Shown here: in pieces, positions 59,400 to 64,000 of the stretch
Position numbering within the stretch: the stretch's first letter is position 1
Layout: each line of letters begins with the position of its first letter
DNA from: Arthrobotrys musiformis
Lineage: Eukaryota; Ascomycota; Orbiliomycetes; Orbiliales; Orbiliaceae
Reading direction: 5' to 3'
NCBI GenBank assembly: GCA_036971715.1
Contig: JAVHJL010000011.1
Coordinates: forward strand, 930,001-994,000
Length of the DNA stretch: 64,000 nt
Position numbers and translations under genes: made by a program
The notes under the pieces: generated by a model
Database searches by the model: none
What the model saw: only the letters and a program-made list of their open reading frames with translations
What the model was told of the DNA's origin: nothing

Positions 59400-60633
59400 A
59401 TTCTATTTCTCTATGACATTTGATTATATGTTAGCTAATCATTTATATAATTATAAATTGTAACGCTATAGACGCAATACCTCTATGAATGTTCGAACCC
59501 TGGTTTCTGTTTGTGCATGTGAAGGGGGTATGTAATGCGGGCTCGAGTTGACTACAGCCCCAGAGTCAATAAACTTATGCGGAAGGCACTAGGGTGGGCA
59601 TAAATAGGAGATGGGAAAGTTTTGGGGAAATCGAAGGGCTTTGTAAACTCTCCCAGCCGCAGGCCAGCTTAAGCTTATAAGACGGGGCGGTCCATTCTAT
59701 TAGGAGTTAGTTATACGTGGTACCCAGATGCCATAAGGGGAGAGCTCACTTTGTTTAGTTTATCTGTCTTGTCGGTAGCATCACAGCTAACTGCTAAGTT
59801 AGTTTCTTGACAACGGAATATGCGGCTTGGATTGTAAATTTAAACTTTTATGGTAGTACAAATGTCAACCCTGTGCCCTAGCGCATATGCATGGTGCCCC
59901 TCACGTAAACTTTATCAATTGTTGGGAAATTTATATATTACAACCCCCAGACTATATTACAACATACACCACAATATAGGAGTCATGAACTTTACTTTTA
60001 ACTTCAAGCAAACTACGATTGGTTTGATCAAAAGGGAAGAGTTAGAAGGCGAACTTGAACGGCGATTCGTATTCCATAAAGTTTTCCTAGCCTCGAACCC
60101 AGGCTAAGGTTTTCTTTTGGTACTACCCGGGGATATACATGCCATTCGCCTTTGGTGAAACGCAATTACTACCTATCTACGTGTTCAGCTACACAAAGAT
60201 CCATCCGGGATTTGGATGGGTATGGTTTCCGGTAGAACGTACTGGAAGACGTTCTATATGGTCTGCAATACTGCATACACTTGAGCTTTGTCATATCGTT
60301 GTGCAATATTGCAACTGATGCGCATGCGACTAGAATTCTGCGGAATTCTTGAAATATTTAGGGATGTAACACTAATTACCTAGATATAATCTAGTCTATA
60401 GACCTAGAATTATTGAGAACCTTAGAAAGAAGACAGAAATGAGCTCTCGCCATTCTTGTTTGTTCTACTAGGAACACCGGGTGTATCGACACCGCCAGTC
60501 TTATGGTAGAAAGTTACACCCGTGTTACCTTCGTATATATTTCCGCATTTTCTGATTTTATTCGCACCAAACTTAACAACTTCCAAACACCCAATTCTAA
60601 TAATATACAATCTAGGAAAAATTCGAAAAAAGT
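59400..60633. other. Divergent gene-free interval
   Basis: About 1.2 kb between the Pro/Gln-rich gene and the Clr5/VWA/U-box gene. AT-rich; short frames only. Nothing was recognised. Confidence 0.5.
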
Positions 60634-63600
60634 ATGGAGTCACCACGGCGCCCAGCCGAATACCAGTATTCATACAAATGGGCCAAGTACAAAGAGGACA
60701 TCTCTCGCATGTATCTAGGAGGAAACAAAGATCCCGAAGAAATCTTATCCGCACTTGCAGGTGTCGGGTTCTACGTAACGTAAGTCCTTTGCTAAACGTC
60801 TGGCGGTATTGCCACTACGGATATTTGCATACAGTGAGAGATAAGGCCGTGACACAGATTCGGTTCTAAATTTATACAAACATGAAATAGACCGGCCGAA
60901 ATCATGTATCAAGTTGAGGATGTTTGGGAATTTCGTCGAAAAGTAGAGCAAACAGAGGGAGAAAGAGACTACAGCAAAGACACGAAAAGGAAACTCAAAG
61001 GCGAAGAAAATAACGAACGAAACCCCGAGGATCCCGCAGTTTTTGGTGTATCCGCACACAAGAAACTAAGAACGGATTCACTGTCACATTATGAGGAGTT
61101 AGCCAATAATAGTAGGTTACTCCCTAGTCAGAGCCAAACCCTCATTGGTTCCGTTCTAATAGATTAACTAGTGGCCACCGGGAACTCCACAAAATTCAGA
61201 ATTAGAGTGGTTACGCCACAGCTTGCGAGATCACACAAGTTACTCAGCAAGATACCTGTGCAAGATGAGATATTCTCTGGGGAAAGTTTGCTTCGTGAAC
61301 TAGTTCTAGCCACATCGATCCATCTACAACTCTCCAGGAATAATTCTCTAGATGAAGAGTCAGAGGTTCTTTGTATATGAGTTGCCGATTATCTGATAGA
61401 GACTGAAAGCCATGATTCGACGATGGAAGAACTTGGCATCCTCAGCTTTGTCGTTGATGGTGTTCTCGACTTATATGCACTTACCATGAAATTGAAGAAT
61501 TTGCCCACGACTAGTGTATCTGAACTCGATAGAGGCGGTGAAAGCGAAAACGGTATCGGCATAAACAACATATTCAGCTTCAAACCCCACTGGCAAATAC
61601 ACCCGCAGCAGACTACCCGTGGTATCTCGGCATTCCTTTCGTCCTTTAGAGTGTTTGCACACCGAATTTCTTCTCGGGTGATGACGGCATCCCAACAAGA
61701 AAACGTTCTAAGGGTTATTTATGGACTGACACGGTTTTTCCCAATACTCAAAGCTTTCAGGACTCTGATGGGTGGCGAGAGTATATCTCCTGCGCAGTCT
61801 GCGTTAAGTGTGCAGTGTTTTTATCAGCTGCTGAAAGAGGTGATCTCTACAAAAGCTCTTGGAGGCAACCAATCTAGATTATTAGAGGGGTCCAGGCTAC
61901 TCTTCGGATATATACTTGAAATGTCGAGACTTATCGACGAGAGTACCAACATACCGCTACAGGACGCTTTCAAAACGGTGGATCTTTCCGATATCACAAC
62001 TTCAAGCTTGGTAAAGGACCCAGTGTTCATAGATATGAGGCTTGTAGATGCATCCTCTCTAGCCAGCCTTCCATTAGCAGAAGTTATGCCTCTCCCGGAA
62101 AACATTAGGAGAGTTTTTAAATTAACGAGGACGACATCGTCTGAGTATTCGTACTTTGATGTCAGCGAGGTTCAGGATGCCTATCGACACTATTCCAAGA
62201 TTGAGATAAACCCGAAGATGGCCCGAGATCTCCACTACCTATCTGGGATCTGTGAAGCCTGTACATGTAGCTTCGTAGTCACCCTACCTGCGGACCTTGC
62301 TAAAGCTTCTGCACCTTGTCTCACTTTCGACTCCGAAGGAAATATTGCCGTCTACACCGGACGGACACCTTGCGCCAAACCGGGAAAAGATTTCCAAACC
62401 TTCCTCCCATTGTTAGGGAAGGAGATTACCGTAGATATTGCGGCGGTTACGAGCCTACTGAACATAATTTTAGAGGCAAGGGAGGCAGGAAACAATCCAA
62501 GTTTACTATTTGACGCAGTCGGTATTGCGGTAAACCGCAAAAAGAACGATCCGAAGGAGCTATTAATGTTTGTTGTGGATTGTAGCCAAAGTATGGAGGG
62601 TACGTCCGAATTTTACTCCGTGGACGAGGATTCTGGCGGGGAAAGCTGCAAGCCTTCAATGGAGGAGCCAGACTTCGATTGCTTACTCGAGTCGGCGGGC
62701 GGAGTTCCTGCGCAGTGGGTGGCAGTAAGGGCTCTCAAGAATCACGAATCTTTTGAAGATATGGTTGCTATCGTTCGGGCTGTCCCAAAAATTAAACGCC
62801 TTCGAGTGGCTATGAACGCCCTTAAATATCTCTCGGAGCTCAGCAAGCGAGAGATCGTACACTTGATGGGACCGAGTGGTAGTGAGACTTTTCACGAGTC
62901 TAAAGTCAGTGGAGAGCTCTCCAAAGCGGTATCAAAGCTCCAGATTTTGAGTTCGTATGCCTCTAGACTGCCTGAAGTACTTGTTACAGAAACTTCCAGG
63001 GGCAGTACCGCAAAACCACTGGAGTGGGTATGGAAAACCGGTAGCGAATGCCCAAGCGACGATTCTAGGGACGCACCAGGAGTAACTCACGTCAAAGTTC
63101 CTGTTTCACAAATACCAGATACGCTGATGTGTCCTATCACCAAAGAACTATTCCAAGACCCGGTTGTAGCGGCGGATGGGCACACATACGAGCGCCGCGC
63201 TATAGAAAGGTGGTTTAGCATGACTACAGAAAAGAAATCACCTTCTACTGGCAGCGAGATTGCACACACGAAGCTTGTGGCTGACGTGCCTACAACAAGG
63301 GAAATTGAGGAATGGACAAACGCGAACGATGTTATTGGCCCTATTGGCCCTAATACCCCATACCCTCTATGCGATATTAATTTCGAGGTGCCAGGGATCG
63401 CCCCATTTACACGGACCATCGAATACCCCCCAAAACTGACGGACCTGTATCACATCGTCTATCGTGGGTCGAAAGGGCGACAAAGAAACTTCAAATTAAT
63501 TCTAGACGGCCGCCCAATAGCAGTTTTCGAGGAGTGCCCAAACCAAGAATCGAGAACCATTCCTATTGATTATATCGATTACGAGGCTTTGGAACCAACA

Positions 63601-64000
63601 GACGAAACCTACGACCAAGTGTACGACGACAAGACCATTGTAGTTGAAGTCGTTAGCCCGGGAAAAAATCCCCAATATACACCGCACGGTAAGGAATAAT
63701 GCCATCACATCGGCTCGTAGCAGAGTATCCCCCTTTCCTTTGAATAATTAGTCCCTTTCAAAACAGAACCCTAATCTTTACCTCTATAATTATACTAGGA
63801 TGACACAAATTCGACTTAATCAAGGTCTACAACGGAGACGATTTCCTGTACGGTTATTGGCTCGACGAACAGAAAGCAGCTCCAACGGTTTCATCCCTCG
63901 TGTTCAAAACGTTCCGATTCAAAGCTGAGAGTGGACAGCAAGCCATATTCAATGACTTTATTGTATACAGTAATGTCAAAGACGCTGGGGATGACTGGAT
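60634..64000 (+). pseudogene. Clr5-like / VWA-like / U-box gene, interrupted and running off the window
   Basis: Exons 60634-60779 and 60891-61111 and an exon from 61172 join in phase. The 60-nt intron 61112-61171 removes an in-frame TAA. The start reads YKWAKYKEDISRMYLGG ... AGVGFYV ... VEDVWEFRRKV, resembling a Clr5 domain (a short fungal helix module). At 61378-61380 a TGA interrupts the same frame, with protein-like sequence on both sides (SLDEESEVLCI / VADYLIETE). No intron of normal length and right phase removes it. The frame resumes to 63699; from its ATG at 61423 that part is 758 codons. It holds a VWA-like strand with DCSQS (DxSxS, residue 386 of that part) and a U-box (DTLMCPITKELFQDPVV ... 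YERRAIERWF, about 565-640), the E2-binding fold of ubiquitin ligases. A further coding-like segment at 63804-64000 cannot be spliced on cleanly. It is either decaying, carrying a sequence error, or two genes. Confidence 0.6.
63804..64000 (+). CDS. Partial coding segment at window edge
   Basis: Read in the frame of 63804, the sequence stays open to the window end with orderly codons (KFDLIKVYNGDDFLYGYWLD ... FKTFRFKAESGQQ ... NDFIVYSNV). It probably continues the upstream U-box gene or is its next exon. The only good acceptor (AG at 63797-63798) would put an immediate TGA (63801-63803) in this frame, so the joint is unresolved. No domain was recognised. Confidence 0.45.

Overview
The window reads as nuclear DNA of a filamentous ascomycete (Pezizomycotina). 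Genes are split by short GT-AG introns, mostly 50-160 nt, with branch-like CTAAC/CTGAC motifs. Gene content is typical of that group: Ssz1, an ENA-type sodium ATPase, a PMT1-class mannosyltransferase with a long acidic tail, Rsm22, a CBM1 protein and a Clr5-like domain. Several genes that I can only describe, not name, would fit a less-sampled lineage such as Orbiliomycetes. That placement is a guess, not something the sequence proves.

Layout. 1-3.2 kb: no gene seen. 3.2-7.3 kb: cytosolic aspartyl-tRNA synthetase (+) and a type II membrane glycosyltransferase-like gene (-), separated by a dispersed repeat. 7.3-10.5 kb: gene-poor, with a second repeat copy and a faint integrase-like remnant. 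10.6-16.8 kb: an ENA-type P-type ATPase (-) flanked on both sides by two divergent members of one unrecognised protein family. 17.5-24 kb: a spliced membrane/coiled-coil protein (-), the Hsp70-like chaperone Ssz1 (+) and a single-pass membrane protein (-). 24-28.2 kb: no convincing gene. 28.2-36.8 kb: a run of minus-strand genes, namely secreted GH43 arabinan-active enzyme, mitochondrial Rsm22/METTL17-like protein, and PMT1 whose predicted spliced C-terminus is KDEL. 37.9-46.4 kb: LRR protein, F-box-like protein, NIPSNAP, FMN-binding split-barrel protein, lipoate-biosynthesis LIP2 and tRNA-Thr(AGU). 47.5-59.4 kb: small secreted CBM1 protein, DUF4267 membrane protein, Ser/Thr-rich GPI-type wall protein and a long Pro/Gln-rich protein with a C-terminal coiled coil. 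60.6-64 kb: a Clr5-like / VWA-like / U-box gene that is interrupted by an in-frame stop and runs off the window.

Most genes are housekeeping (translation, chaperone, mitochondrial ribosome, lipoylation, ER glycosylation) and do not form a pathway or cluster. GH43, the CBM1 protein and the GPI-type protein belong to the secreted or wall repertoire, and PMT1 would be expected to O-mannosylate such Ser/Thr-rich clients. The parts most worth follow-up are the interrupted Clr5/VWA/U-box gene, the paired CPC...WLYG-family genes around the sodium pump, the KDEL tail of PMT1, and the shared repeat blocks. Exon limits were derived by eye from splice motifs, reading phase and family expectations; none has transcript support here.
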